A stretch of 64,000 bases of DNA. It comes from Desulfuromonas sp. GTDB lineage: Bacteria; Desulfobacterota; Desulfuromonadia; Desulfuromonadales; Desulfuromonadaceae. Shown here in pieces: positions 42,909-51,436 of the stretch. A model generated the notes under the pieces. It was not told the origin of the DNA and searched no databases. It saw only the letters and a program-made list of their open reading frames with translations. The position numbers and the translations under genes are program-made. The first letter of the stretch is position 1, and each line of letters begins with the position of its first letter. The DNA lies in the NCBI GenBank assembly GCA_002869685.1, contig PKUE01000161.1, positions 1-64,000 of the forward strand, given 5' to 3'.

Positions 42909-43444
42909 TAAGCCTCTCCCTGAAATGGCAGATTGTTGGGGTCGAGCAGGTAAATACCCGCCAGGTTGCGGTAGTGTTCGTTGTAATCAAGGCCGTAACC
43001 GATGATAAAACCATCGTCCATGGTAAAGCCGACGTAGTCAGCTTCAAAAGCCACCTGACGATATTTTTTCTTGTCAATCAATGTGCAGCACTTCAGTGAC
43101 TCGGGCTGACGATCCAGCAGGTGTTGATGAAGGACCTGCAGCGTGTTGCCGGTGTCGATGATGTCCTAAACGATCAGGACATGTTTTCCGGCGATATCAT
43201 CCTGAAGCGGTATCTTGAAATCAATCTGACCCGAGGAGGTGGTGCCACTGCCATAGCTGGACACGCGGATAAAATCGAGGCGGACAGGGCAGCTGATTTC
43301 ACGGCACAGATCCGCAGCAAAAATCATGGAGCCTTTGAGGACCACCAACAGAATCAATTCCTGATCCTGATAATCCTGACTGATCTCCTTGCCCAGCGCG
43401 CGGACTTGCCGGGCAATATCCTCTTGGGTGTATAAGGGCTTCAT
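42908..43444 (-). pseudogene. hpt: Hypoxanthine phosphoribosyltransferase, interrupted by in-frame TAG
   Basis: The frame from ATG 43444 to TAA 42908-42910 has 178 sense or would-be sense codons, the usual length of bacterial Hpt, which salvages hypoxanthine and guanine with PRPP. The N-terminal part has LVVLKGSMIFAADL. The PRPP-binding motif should read VLIVEDIIDTGNTL, but the Glu codon 93 is TAG (43168-43166). No frameshift is present, and the rest (KKYRQVAFEADYVGFTMDDGFIIGYGLDYNE) is intact. One base change (GAG to TAG) explains it. The truncated 92-residue product would lack the active site. No good internal start follows the stop. It may be a recent mutation, a sequencing error or, less likely, readthrough. 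Confidence 0.8.
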
Positions 43445-43551
43445 GATAGCCTTGTCTGAAGTCGGGTCAATTCTAGCGAACTTGAAAGGTTAATTCTATA
43501 GCAACTTCGCGGTCTGATGTCAATTAATCCCCAGTTTAATCGGAGGTTTCC

Positions 43552-44238
43552 GTGATTCGTTTTCTTTTCACCGTTTTGTTTGTTTTTTGTTTGGTTCCTT
43601 GCGTGTTTGCCGGACCGCTGATCCAAGTGTCACCGGCGGTGATCGATATGGGAACCATGTATTCCGGGGAGAAGTCCGAGCAGGTTTTTGTCATAGAAAA
43701 TCGCGGCGATGAACCCCTGATTATCAATAAAGTGCGCACCTCGTGTGGTTGTACGACGGCTTTTATGCGAGATAAGATGATCGCGCCGGGACAATCCACG
43801 GAACTGGCAGTGCGCTTCAATTCGGCAAAATTCCGTGGGCAGGTGGTTAAACGGATCATGTTGTTTAGCAATGATCCTTCCGGGCGCACCGAATTGGTTC
43901 TACGTGGCCAGGTAAACGTTGAGTTGCAGCTGGAGCCGTCTCAGGTGAAACTGGGCATTGTTCCGACCGGGAAGGTGATTGAGCGTGTGCTGAAGCTGAA
44001 AAACCTTTCGGATCAGGCGGTTGAAGAGATTGTCCTGCGTTGTACCTCACGCCAGATGCGGGTTGAAAATGTGCCAACACGATTGGCTGCGGGGGAAAGC
44101 GCAGAGTTGAAGCTGGTGGTCACTGTGCCCGCGACAATGAAAGCGCCGGTAAACGGTTATTTGCTGATCAGCGGCCAGGGGCGCACACGCAATCAATTGC
44201 GTGTTTCCGTGGTGGGGAAAGCCGGAGCGACATTGTAA
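43552..44238 (+). CDS. DUF1573 periplasmic protein
   Basis: The 228-residue protein has a Sec signal peptide (MIRFLFTVLFVFCLVPCVFA). A DUF1573/ASH-like immunoglobulin fold follows (VIDMGTMYSGEKSEQVFVIENRGDEPL, VRTSCGCTTAF with a CxC motif, LFSNDPSG). A second related fold lies near residues 120-225. The function is unknown. The start is GTG 43552 with CGGAGG 6 nt upstream. Confidence 0.8.
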   Translation: MIRFLFTVLFVFCLVPCVFAGPLIQVSPAVIDMGTMYSGEKSEQVFVIENRGDEPLIINKVRTSCGCTTAFMRDKMIAPGQSTELAVRFNSAKFRGQVVKRIMLFSNDPSGRTELVLRGQVNVELQLEPSQVKLGIVPTGKVIERVLKLKNLSDQAVEEIVLRCTSRQMRVENVPTRLAAGESAELKLVVTVPATMKAPVNGYLLISGQGRTRNQLRVSVVGKAGATL

Positions 44239-44372
44239 CTGAACGTCAAGGTTCCATCTGCTCGGGTGTCGCCCGCTGCCGCTGCCGCTGCACAAATACG
44301 GTCTGGAGCACGGTGAAACGCCGTGATGTCAGGTGTTAGACCTCTCTTTTTTTCTGTCCGCAAAGGATGATC

Positions 44373-45599
44373 ATGCTGGAGCCTATCCTGGTTATTGGAT
44401 TAATTCTGTTTGGTGGTTTTTTAACCGGCGAACTGTGTATGCGCTTTGGCTTGCCCAAAGTCACTGGTTATATTCTGGCCGGACTGTTGCTGAATCCCCG
44501 GCTGACCCCTGTTATTCCTGTGGACTTTGTTGATCACACCGATCTGGTGACCAACATCTCCCTGGCGTTCATTACTTTTTCTGTGGGCGGCACGCTGCTG
44601 ATGTCGCGCATTCGTAAGCTGGGAAAGCCGATTATTCTGATCACGTTACTGGAGGCTGAAGGTGCGTTTTTGTTTGTCGCGGCATCCTTTGTGTTGATTG
44701 CACCGTGGCTGCTGGGAGAGCACAGCGCCATAACGGCCACTCAGTTTGTCCCCCTGGCGCTGCTGCTCGGTTCTCTGGCGGCGCCGACCGATCCGTCGGC
44801 AACCCTGGCCGTCGTTCATGAATATCATGCCAGTGGCGAAGTGACCTCCACGGTTATGGGGGTGGCGGCCTTCGACGATATCCTCGGCATCATCAATTAC
44901 AGTTTGGCTGTCGGCTTCGCTGCCATGTTTGTACTCCATCAACCATTACAGGGGCAGGCACTGCTGCAACCGCTGGTGAAAATCGGCGGGTCTCTGGTCA
45001 TCGGAGTACTGTTCGGGGTGATTTTGAATCGGCTGATTCATCTGATCCGTCGCGAAAAAGAGGGCGTGTTGATTACCCTGGTGTTCAGTCTGCTGGCGCT
45101 TTGTTATGGCGTGGCCGGGACACTGCATTCTGATGAGTTACTCTCCACCATGACCATGGGGGTGGTGGTCACCAACTTCAATCCCCACCGCGACGAGATT
45201 TTTCAGATTCTTGAACGTTATACGGAAGAGCTGGTGTTCGTGCTGTTTTTCACTTTGAGTGCCATGCATCTCGATTTTACAGTGCTGGTGGCCAATCTGC
45301 CGATTATCGGGGTTTTTGTCCTGTTTCGAGCGCTGGGAAAATGGTGCGGCTCCCTGCTTGGCGGTTCGTTGGCGCACTCCAGTCCGGCTGTGCGTCGTTT
45401 TACCGTGGGGGGGCTGTTGCCCCAGGGGGGGATTGTCATCGGTTTGGCGTTGTTGATTCGACAAAATCCCGACTTTGCCGGACTTTCCGAGATTCTGGTC
45501 AATGTGATCATCGGTGCAACCGTGGTGCATGAGATTGTTGGGCCCGTTGTTTCCAAGGCGGCCCTCAAGATGGCCGGCGAACTTCCTTCCTCGTCATGA
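44373..45599 (+). CDS. Cation:proton antiporter, CPA2 type
   Basis: The 408-residue protein has about twelve hydrophobic helices with the CPA2 pattern. It has LKVTGYILAGLLLNPRL-like residues near the N-terminus, APTDPSATLAVVHEY with the acidic ion-binding residue, and AFDDILGIINYSLA in helix 5-6. It probably exchanges Na+ or K+ for H+. The C-terminal RCK domain of KefB-type proteins is absent. I used ATG 44373 after AAAGGA, two codons inside the longest frame. Confidence 0.85.
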   Translation: MLEPILVIGLILFGGFLTGELCMRFGLPKVTGYILAGLLLNPRLTPVIPVDFVDHTDLVTNISLAFITFSVGGTLLMSRIRKLGKPIILITLLEAEGAFLFVAASFVLIAPWLLGEHSAITATQFVPLALLLGSLAAPTDPSATLAVVHEYHASGEVTSTVMGVAAFDDILGIINYSLAVGFAAMFVLHQPLQGQALLQPLVKIGGSLVIGVLFGVILNRLIHLIRREKEGVLITLVFSLLALCYGVAGTLHSDELLSTMTMGVVVTNFNPHRDEIFQILERYTEELVFVLFFTLSAMHLDFTVLVANLPIIGVFVLFRALGKWCGSLLGGSLAHSSPAVRRFTVGGLLPQGGIVIGLALLIRQNPDFAGLSEILVNVIIGATVVHEIVGPVVSKAALKMAGELPSSS

Positions 45600-45717
45600 G
45601 CTAAAAGATTTTGTCGTTGCCAAGGGCGACATTTGCACAAAATTCGCTACACTGGTGGAGTTGCTGACGCCGCAGGGCGCCATCGTGTCATGGCATGTAA
45701 TGTCGCAGGGGGAAAAC

Positions 45718-47433
45718 ATGGAGTGGAGCCGTTTTACCGAGATTACCCGTATTGCCTATTTTTCCATGGAGATCGGCCTGTCCCAGGAAATTCCCACCTA
45801 CAGCGGTGGCCTGGGAATTCTTGCCGGTTATACCATCAAAAGTGCCGCAGACCTGAATGTCCCTCTGGTCGCAATTACCCTCGCCAGCCGTAAAGGCTAT
45901 TTCGAACAGACCATCGATCATAACGGCTATCAACACGAGCAGCCCTCCTCCTGGGATATCGCCGCCCAGATGGAGCGTTTGCCGGTGCGGGTGTCGGTGC
46001 CTGTTGAAAGGCGGGCCGTGGTCGTTCAGGCCTGGTTGTATCGAACGAAAAGTCCGGCTGGTGGGGTGGTGCCGGTACTGTTTCTGGATACCGACCTTGA
46101 GGAAAATACCCCGGAAGACCGGGCGATTACCGATGTGCTTTACGGCGGTGATCACCGTTACCGGCTTAAGCAGGAAATTGTCCTCGGAGTAGGTGGTGTG
46201 CGTCTGCTGGCGGCCATGGGATTTCGCATTTTTCAGTATCACATGAACGAAGGGCACGCGGCGCTTCTGACGTTGGAACTGCTGAATAAAACCCGCAATA
46301 CCTCTGCGGCCACCTGGACGGAGACCCTGGAGATGGATCGGGAGTCGGTGGCCCGGCGCTGCGTGTTCACCACCCATACGCCGGTACCCGCCGGTCATGA
46401 TCGATTCTCTTACGCCCTGGTCGCCGAGGTGCTGGGAGATACGTTGCTGCCCCTTGATGAATTACGCGAACTGGCGGGTTATGAAGAGCTCAATATGACC
46501 ACCCTGGCGTTGAATTTGAGCCGTTTCGTCAACGGCGTAGCCAAGAAACATGGCCAGGTGTCACGGGCCATGTTCCCGGGGTATGAAATTCACGCCATTA
46601 CCAACGGCATTCATCCTCTTACCTGGGCGTCTCCCTATATGGTGTCCCTGTTCAATGAATTCATTCAGGGCTGGGCGTTGCAGCCGGAGCTGTTGGTGCG
46701 GGTGGATACCATTCCAGACCTGCAGGTCTGGGAGGCCCATCAGGGGGCTAAGGCCTACTTGGCGCAGTACATTAAAGAAGTCACCGGCCAGACACTGGAA
46801 CTGGATGTGCTGACCATCGGTTTTGCCCGCCGCGTGGCCAGCTATAAACGCAATGACCTGATTTTCCACGATCTTCCTCGCCTGCTGGCCATGGGAGAGG
46901 GGCGGTTGCAACTGATTTTCTCCGGCAAATCCCATCCTCACGACGAAGAGGGCAAGCGGCTGATTCAGCGGATTCACGAGATGATCAAGACCCTGGAGGG
47001 GAAGATCACCGTCATTTATCTGCCCAATTACAACATGGATGTGGCCTATCGCCTGTTGCCGGGCGTCGATGTCTGGCTGAACACACCGACGCGCCCACTG
47101 GAAGCCTCGGGAACCAGTGGTATGAAAGCAGCACTCAACGGGGTGCCTAACTTCAGTGTGCTGGATGGCTGGTGGATTGAGGGGCATATCGAAGGGGTGA
47201 CCGGCTGGTCGATCGGCGCGGCACCAACGGAACTGCATGCCGATGAAAGCAGCCGCGAAGACGATGCTCTCGATCTGTATAATAAGCTCGAATATGTCAT
47301 CATGCCGCTGTATTACCAGCAGCGGCAGGCGTGGATTCAGGTGATGAAAAATGCCATCGGCAAAAATGCCTATTATTTCAATACCCATGTCATGATGCGT
47401 CGTTACGTGACTGAAGCATATCTGCAACGTTAA
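45718..47433 (+). CDS. glgP: Alpha-glucan phosphorylase, short type
   Basis: The 571-residue GT35 enzyme releases glucose 1-phosphate from alpha-1,4-glucans. It shows the N-terminal IAYFSMEIGLSQEIPTYSGGLGILAG and the PLP-lysine motif EASGTSGMKAALNG. It belongs to the shorter phosphorylase group seen in many bacteria and archaea, distinct from the 837-residue enzyme later in the cluster. I started at ATG 45718 after GGGGGA because the upstream frame runs into the antiporter gene. It heads the glycogen cluster, with pgi 21 bp downstream. Confidence 0.9.
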   Translation: MEWSRFTEITRIAYFSMEIGLSQEIPTYSGGLGILAGYTIKSAADLNVPLVAITLASRKGYFEQTIDHNGYQHEQPSSWDIAAQMERLPVRVSVPVERRAVVVQAWLYRTKSPAGGVVPVLFLDTDLEENTPEDRAITDVLYGGDHRYRLKQEIVLGVGGVRLLAAMGFRIFQYHMNEGHAALLTLELLNKTRNTSAATWTETLEMDRESVARRCVFTTHTPVPAGHDRFSYALVAEVLGDTLLPLDELRELAGYEELNMTTLALNLSRFVNGVAKKHGQVSRAMFPGYEIHAITNGIHPLTWASPYMVSLFNEFIQGWALQPELLVRVDTIPDLQVWEAHQGAKAYLAQYIKEVTGQTLELDVLTIGFARRVASYKRNDLIFHDLPRLLAMGEGRLQLIFSGKSHPHDEEGKRLIQRIHEMIKTLEGKITVIYLPNYNMDVAYRLLPGVDVWLNTPTRPLEASGTSGMKAALNGVPNFSVLDGWWIEGHIEGVTGWSIGAAPTELHADESSREDDALDLYNKLEYVIMPLYYQQRQAWIQVMKNAIGKNAYYFNTHVMMRRYVTEAYLQR

Positions 47434-47454
47434 TCGTCCGAAAGAGTTGTTGCT

Positions 47455-49032
47455 ATGACCATGAAACCCATAAGCCTTGATCAGAGTCGTGCCTTTGGCC
47501 GTTTGAGTGTGTTGCAGCCGGTAATGGATCTCGCCAGCCTGTTGACTGCGGAGCGTGTGGAACAGGCCCGTGTCGAGATGGGGGCGGGCATGTCTTATAA
47601 CTACGCTGCCAAGCCCGTCGATGCCCCAGTGCTGGAAACACTACAACAATTGGCCGATGAGTTGGCGCTGGTTGAGCAATATCGCGACTTGCTCAACGGG
47701 GCCGTGATGAATGGCAGTGAGCAGCGTATGGTGCTGCATCATTTGACCCGGGGAAAGGTGGATGGTGACGTGGTGTGGCGGGGGAAAAATCTCGCCCAGT
47801 TTTATCAGCAGCAGTTGGCACGGATCGCTACCTTCAGTCGCCGGGTTCATGCTGGCGAGATTTGCGGCAGCGACGGCGAGCGTTTTACCCAGGTGTGTCA
47901 GATCGGTATCGGCGGATCTGATCTCGGACCGCGGGCCATGTATCTGGCGCTGGCGCACGGGGCACGGCAGCGCGGCGAACTGCGCATGGAGGCGTCGTTT
48001 ATTTCCAATGTCGATCCCGATGATGCCGGTCAGGTGCTCAGTCAGCTGGATTTGCCGCGAACCCTGTTCATTCTCGTCTCCAAATCGGGAACCACCCAGG
48101 AAACTCTGACAAACGAAACGCTGGTGCGCCAGGCTCTCGAGCGGCAGGGGCTGGAATCGTCCCGCCACTTGGTGGCGGTCACCAGCGAGTCCAGTCCTCT
48201 GGCGGGGAATGCCAATTTTCTGACCAGCTTTTTTATGGATGATTTTGTCGGCGGCCGCTTTTCATCGACCAGTGCGGTGGGGGCAACGGTGTTGATGCTG
48301 GCTCTCGGCGAAACGGTGTGTCGTGAATTTCTGGCGGGCGCTCATGAGCAGGATTGTCGCGCCCTGAATCCCTGTATCACAGAGAATGCCGCGTTGCTCG
48401 ACGCTCTGATCGGGGTCTATGAGCGCAATGTTCTGGGATTTTCCGCCACGGCGGTCTTGCCCTACAGTCAGGCGTTGCGCCGATTTCCAGCCCATCTGCA
48501 ACAGCTGGATATGGAATCCAACGGCAAGTCGGTAAATCGACAAGGACAGCCTGTCCACTATCCGACCGGCCCGTTGGTGTTCGGCGAGCCCGGAACCAAT
48601 GGACAGCACTCCTTCTACCAGTTGCTGCATCAGGGAACCGACCGCATTGCGTTGCAGTTCATCGGTTTTCTTCAGGCTCAGGGGGGGGATGGTCCGATGG
48701 TGCAGGACTCTAGCAGTCAGCAGAAACTCAACGCCAATCTCATTGCCCAGATTGTGGCTTTTGCCAAAGGGCAGCGTCATGATGATCCCAATAAGGTTTT
48801 CGTCGGTCAACGGCCGTCGAGCCTGGTGTCGGCGCCGCAACTGACGCCGTGGGTTTTGGGAGCGCTACTGGCCCATTACGAAAACAAAGTGATGTTCCAG
48901 GGCTTTTTATGGAATATCAATTCCTTTGATCAGGAGGGGGTTCAGCTGGGCAAATGTCTAACAGGTCAGGTATTGTCCGGCCAGGTTGAGGACCCGTCGT
49001 TACGGGCTTTCAGCCGTGTTTTCGATCTGTGA
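47455..49032 (+). CDS. pgi: Glucose-6-phosphate isomerase
   Basis: The 525-residue enzyme interconverts glucose 6-phosphate and fructose 6-phosphate. Motifs are IGIGGSDLGPRAMYLAL, ILVSKSGTTQETLTNE, GGRFSSTSAVG, LDMESNGKSV with the catalytic Glu, and GTNGQHSFYQLLHQG. It links glycogen breakdown and synthesis to glycolysis and gluconeogenesis. Confidence 0.95.
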   Translation: MTMKPISLDQSRAFGRLSVLQPVMDLASLLTAERVEQARVEMGAGMSYNYAAKPVDAPVLETLQQLADELALVEQYRDLLNGAVMNGSEQRMVLHHLTRGKVDGDVVWRGKNLAQFYQQQLARIATFSRRVHAGEICGSDGERFTQVCQIGIGGSDLGPRAMYLALAHGARQRGELRMEASFISNVDPDDAGQVLSQLDLPRTLFILVSKSGTTQETLTNETLVRQALERQGLESSRHLVAVTSESSPLAGNANFLTSFFMDDFVGGRFSSTSAVGATVLMLALGETVCREFLAGAHEQDCRALNPCITENAALLDALIGVYERNVLGFSATAVLPYSQALRRFPAHLQQLDMESNGKSVNRQGQPVHYPTGPLVFGEPGTNGQHSFYQLLHQGTDRIALQFIGFLQAQGGDGPMVQDSSSQQKLNANLIAQIVAFAKGQRHDDPNKVFVGQRPSSLVSAPQLTPWVLGALLAHYENKVMFQGFLWNINSFDQEGVQLGKCLTGQVLSGQVEDPSLRAFSRVFDL

Positions 49033-49056
49033 TAATTTGGTGAGTTTTTTGTCGAC

Positions 49057-49071
49057 TGTATTGACAATACA
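49057..49071. promoter_or_regulatory. Candidate operator upstream of glk
   Basis: TGTATTG-A-CAATACA is a 15-bp palindrome with perfect 7-bp arms. It overlaps a TTGACA (49061-49066) that could be a -35 element; no good -10 lies at 17 bp. It sits in the 131-bp gap between pgi and glk, so it may control an internal promoter of the glycogen cluster. Confidence 0.4.
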
Positions 49072-49163
49072 CCATTTCTTGGCAGGATTAGACATTGGTA
49101 GTGTAGACAGTATCTGGCTGTAATGAATAACGCCTGCGGGCGATGTGATTGATCGGAAGAACC

Positions 49164-50150
49164 ATGAGAGTGCTGGCTGGAGATATTGGCGGGACCACGT
49201 CCCGTTTTCAATGGATGGATAGCAGTTCCCCTGAGCATCATTCCACGCTGTTTTATTATCCAAGTCATCGGTTTTCCTCCTTTACTGAACTGTTGCAAAC
49301 ATTGTTGTCGGACAGTGGCGTGACGCAGGTGGATTACACCTGTTTCGGCTTGCCCGGCCCGATTCAGGGCAGTAAAGTCACTCTCACCAATCTCCCCTGG
49401 ACCATTGATGCCTGTGATCTCAAAAGCCAGCTGCCGTTGGGACAGATCTCCCTGATCAATGACTTTCAGGCTGCTGCCCTGGGGATCGATACTCTGTCCG
49501 CAGACAAGCTGGTTTGTCTGCACGAAGGGACGTTTGATGCGGCAGGTAACCGTCTCGTGGTCGGGGCGGGAACCGGTCTCGGTGTCGCTCCTGTCTATCA
49601 ACTTGAGGGGCAGTTTTATCCCCAACCTTCCGAGGGGGGGCATATCGCTTTTGCGCCGATCAACGATCAGCAGAATCGCTTGCTTGACTGGATGCATAAA
49701 GATGTTTCCTATATCACTTATGAACATTTATTATCGGGTGAAGGGTTAGTCACCCTGTATCGCTTTCACTTTTTTCAACGCAACGGCTGCCTGCCGACCT
49801 CTTTTTCTGCCGCTATTGTTCATGAGATGGCGGAACAGGGCGATGAGGTGGCCCGAGCGGCGTTGCGCATGTTTGTTCATATCTATGGCCAGTTTATCGG
49901 CGATGTTGCGTTGATCTGGCCCGCCCGTGCCGGGATTTATATCGCCGGTGGAATTGCGGCAAAGATTGTTAAATGGATGACGGCAGAGGATTTTACCTCC
50001 TATTTCTTGACCAAAGAATCGATGAACGGGGTGGTGGAAAAGATGCCGGTCTATCTGGTTAAAGATGAATTGCTTGGTCTGAAAGGTGCGATGGTGGCAG
50101 CTCGGCGTATGGCTGGCCTGCCTGGTTCTTCACATGAAGGAGGGGTATGA
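49164..50150 (+). CDS. glk: Glucokinase
   Basis: The 328-residue protein is a proteobacterial-type glucokinase that phosphorylates glucose with ATP. Visible motifs are LAGDIGGTTSRF, LINDFQAAALGI, VVGAGTGLGVAPVY and EGGHIAFAPIND. GGAAG precedes ATG 49164. It lets free glucose released by MalQ and other enzymes re-enter metabolism. Its stop overlaps the glgC start (ATGA). Confidence 0.92.
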   Translation: MRVLAGDIGGTTSRFQWMDSSSPEHHSTLFYYPSHRFSSFTELLQTLLSDSGVTQVDYTCFGLPGPIQGSKVTLTNLPWTIDACDLKSQLPLGQISLINDFQAAALGIDTLSADKLVCLHEGTFDAAGNRLVVGAGTGLGVAPVYQLEGQFYPQPSEGGHIAFAPINDQQNRLLDWMHKDVSYITYEHLLSGEGLVTLYRFHFFQRNGCLPTSFSAAIVHEMAEQGDEVARAALRMFVHIYGQFIGDVALIWPARAGIYIAGGIAAKIVKWMTAEDFTSYFLTKESMNGVVEKMPVYLVKDELLGLKGAMVAARRMAGLPGSSHEGGV

Positions 50151-51403
50151 AAAAGTATTCGATGATTTCAGAGTTGACGCGTAACACACTGGCTCTGGTG
50201 CTGGCGGGTGGTGAAGGCAGTCGGCTGAAGGAATTGACCCAGTGGCGTGCCAAACCGGCAGTGCCGTTCGGGGGGAAATACCGCATTATCGATTTTGTTC
50301 TGTCCAATTGCGTGAATTCCGACATCCGCCGTATTGGCGTCCTGACCCAGTATAAATCGCATTCTCTGATTCGTCATATTCAGCGGGCGTGGAGTTTTAT
50401 GCGTTACGAAGTCGGTGAATTCGTCGAATTATTGCCGGCGCAGCAACGCTTGGGGAAAGAGTGGTATCAGGGCACGGCTAATGCTTTGTATCAGAATCTC
50501 GATATTCTGCGCCGTCACAATCCCGAATATGTGCTGGTGCTCGGTGGTGACCATATCTATGCCATGGATTATCGTGATATGATTGCTGCTCATGCCGAGT
50601 CAGGTGCCGATGTCACGGTCGGATGTGTTGAGGTGCCACGCATGGAGGCTACCGGCTTTGGTGTCATGTCGGTTGATGACAATCTGCGGGTGACCCGTTT
50701 CACCGAAAAACCGGCCGATCCCGAGGCGATTCCCGGAAAACCCGACAAAGCTCTGGCTTCCATGGGGATCTACATTTTCTCTCCCCAGTTTCTGTTCGAC
50801 AAGCTGATCGAGGATCACGATGATCCCGATTCCTCCAAAGACTTTGGCAAGGATATTATTCCGTCAATTATCAGCAACAGCCATGTTCAGGCGTATCCCT
50901 TTGTTGATGGCCAGGGCGAGCCCGGTTATTGGCGGGATGTCGGCACGTTGGAGTCCTACTGGAAAGCTAATATGGATCTGTGCTCGATCACGCCGGAACT
51001 GAACTTGTACGATGAAAGCTGGCCGACCTGGACCTATCAGGCCCAGATGCCTCCGGCTAAATTCGCTTTTGACGATGCCGGACGCCGTGGTGCGGCCATC
51101 GATTCGATGGTGTCCGCCGGGTGTATTCTGTCCGGTTCGCGGGTGAAGCGCTCGGTGGTCTTCAGTGGATGTTTCCTGCACAGCTACTCCTTCATCAAGG
51201 ACAGCGTTATTTTGCCTCATGTTGATATCGGGCGTGATTGCCGGATCACCAAGGCGGTCATTGACAAGTCGTGCATTATCCCGGCGGGAACCGTGATCGG
51301 CGAAGACCGGGCTGAAGATGAAAAGCGCTTTTACGTGGATGACAGCGGCATTGTCCTGGTCACTCCGGACATGCTGGGGCAACACCTGCATATGGTCCGC
51401 TAA
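50147..51403 (+). CDS. glgC: Glucose-1-phosphate adenylyltransferase
   Basis: The 418-residue enzyme makes ADP-glucose, the committed step of bacterial glycogen synthesis. It shows the nucleotidyltransferase signature LVLAGGEGSRLKELT, GKYRIIDFVLSNCVNS, the sugar-binding ASMGIYIFSP and GTLESYW, and a C-terminal left-handed beta-helix. The start overlaps glk by 4 nt. Confidence 0.95.
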   Translation: MKKYSMISELTRNTLALVLAGGEGSRLKELTQWRAKPAVPFGGKYRIIDFVLSNCVNSDIRRIGVLTQYKSHSLIRHIQRAWSFMRYEVGEFVELLPAQQRLGKEWYQGTANALYQNLDILRRHNPEYVLVLGGDHIYAMDYRDMIAAHAESGADVTVGCVEVPRMEATGFGVMSVDDNLRVTRFTEKPADPEAIPGKPDKALASMGIYIFSPQFLFDKLIEDHDDPDSSKDFGKDIIPSIISNSHVQAYPFVDGQGEPGYWRDVGTLESYWKANMDLCSITPELNLYDESWPTWTYQAQMPPAKFAFDDAGRRGAAIDSMVSAGCILSGSRVKRSVVFSGCFLHSYSFIKDSVILPHVDIGRDCRITKAVIDKSCIIPAGTVIGEDRAEDEKRFYVDDSGIVLVTPDMLGQHLHMVR

Positions 51404-51436
51404 AAACTCTGCTACTTCCCATCATCAGGAAATGAG

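Noticed and set aside
43166..43168. Pyrrolysine or another recoding at the hpt TAG
   Set aside because: TAG ends several ordinary genes here (for example folD and the DUF4153 gene), no PYLIS-like element is evident, and the replaced residue is a catalytic-loop Glu. Mutation or error is simpler.
45514..45717. 68-codon N-terminal extension of the short phosphorylase
   Set aside because: The extension overlaps the antiporter gene end, and family members start near IAYFSMEIG. GGGGGA before ATG 45718 fits.
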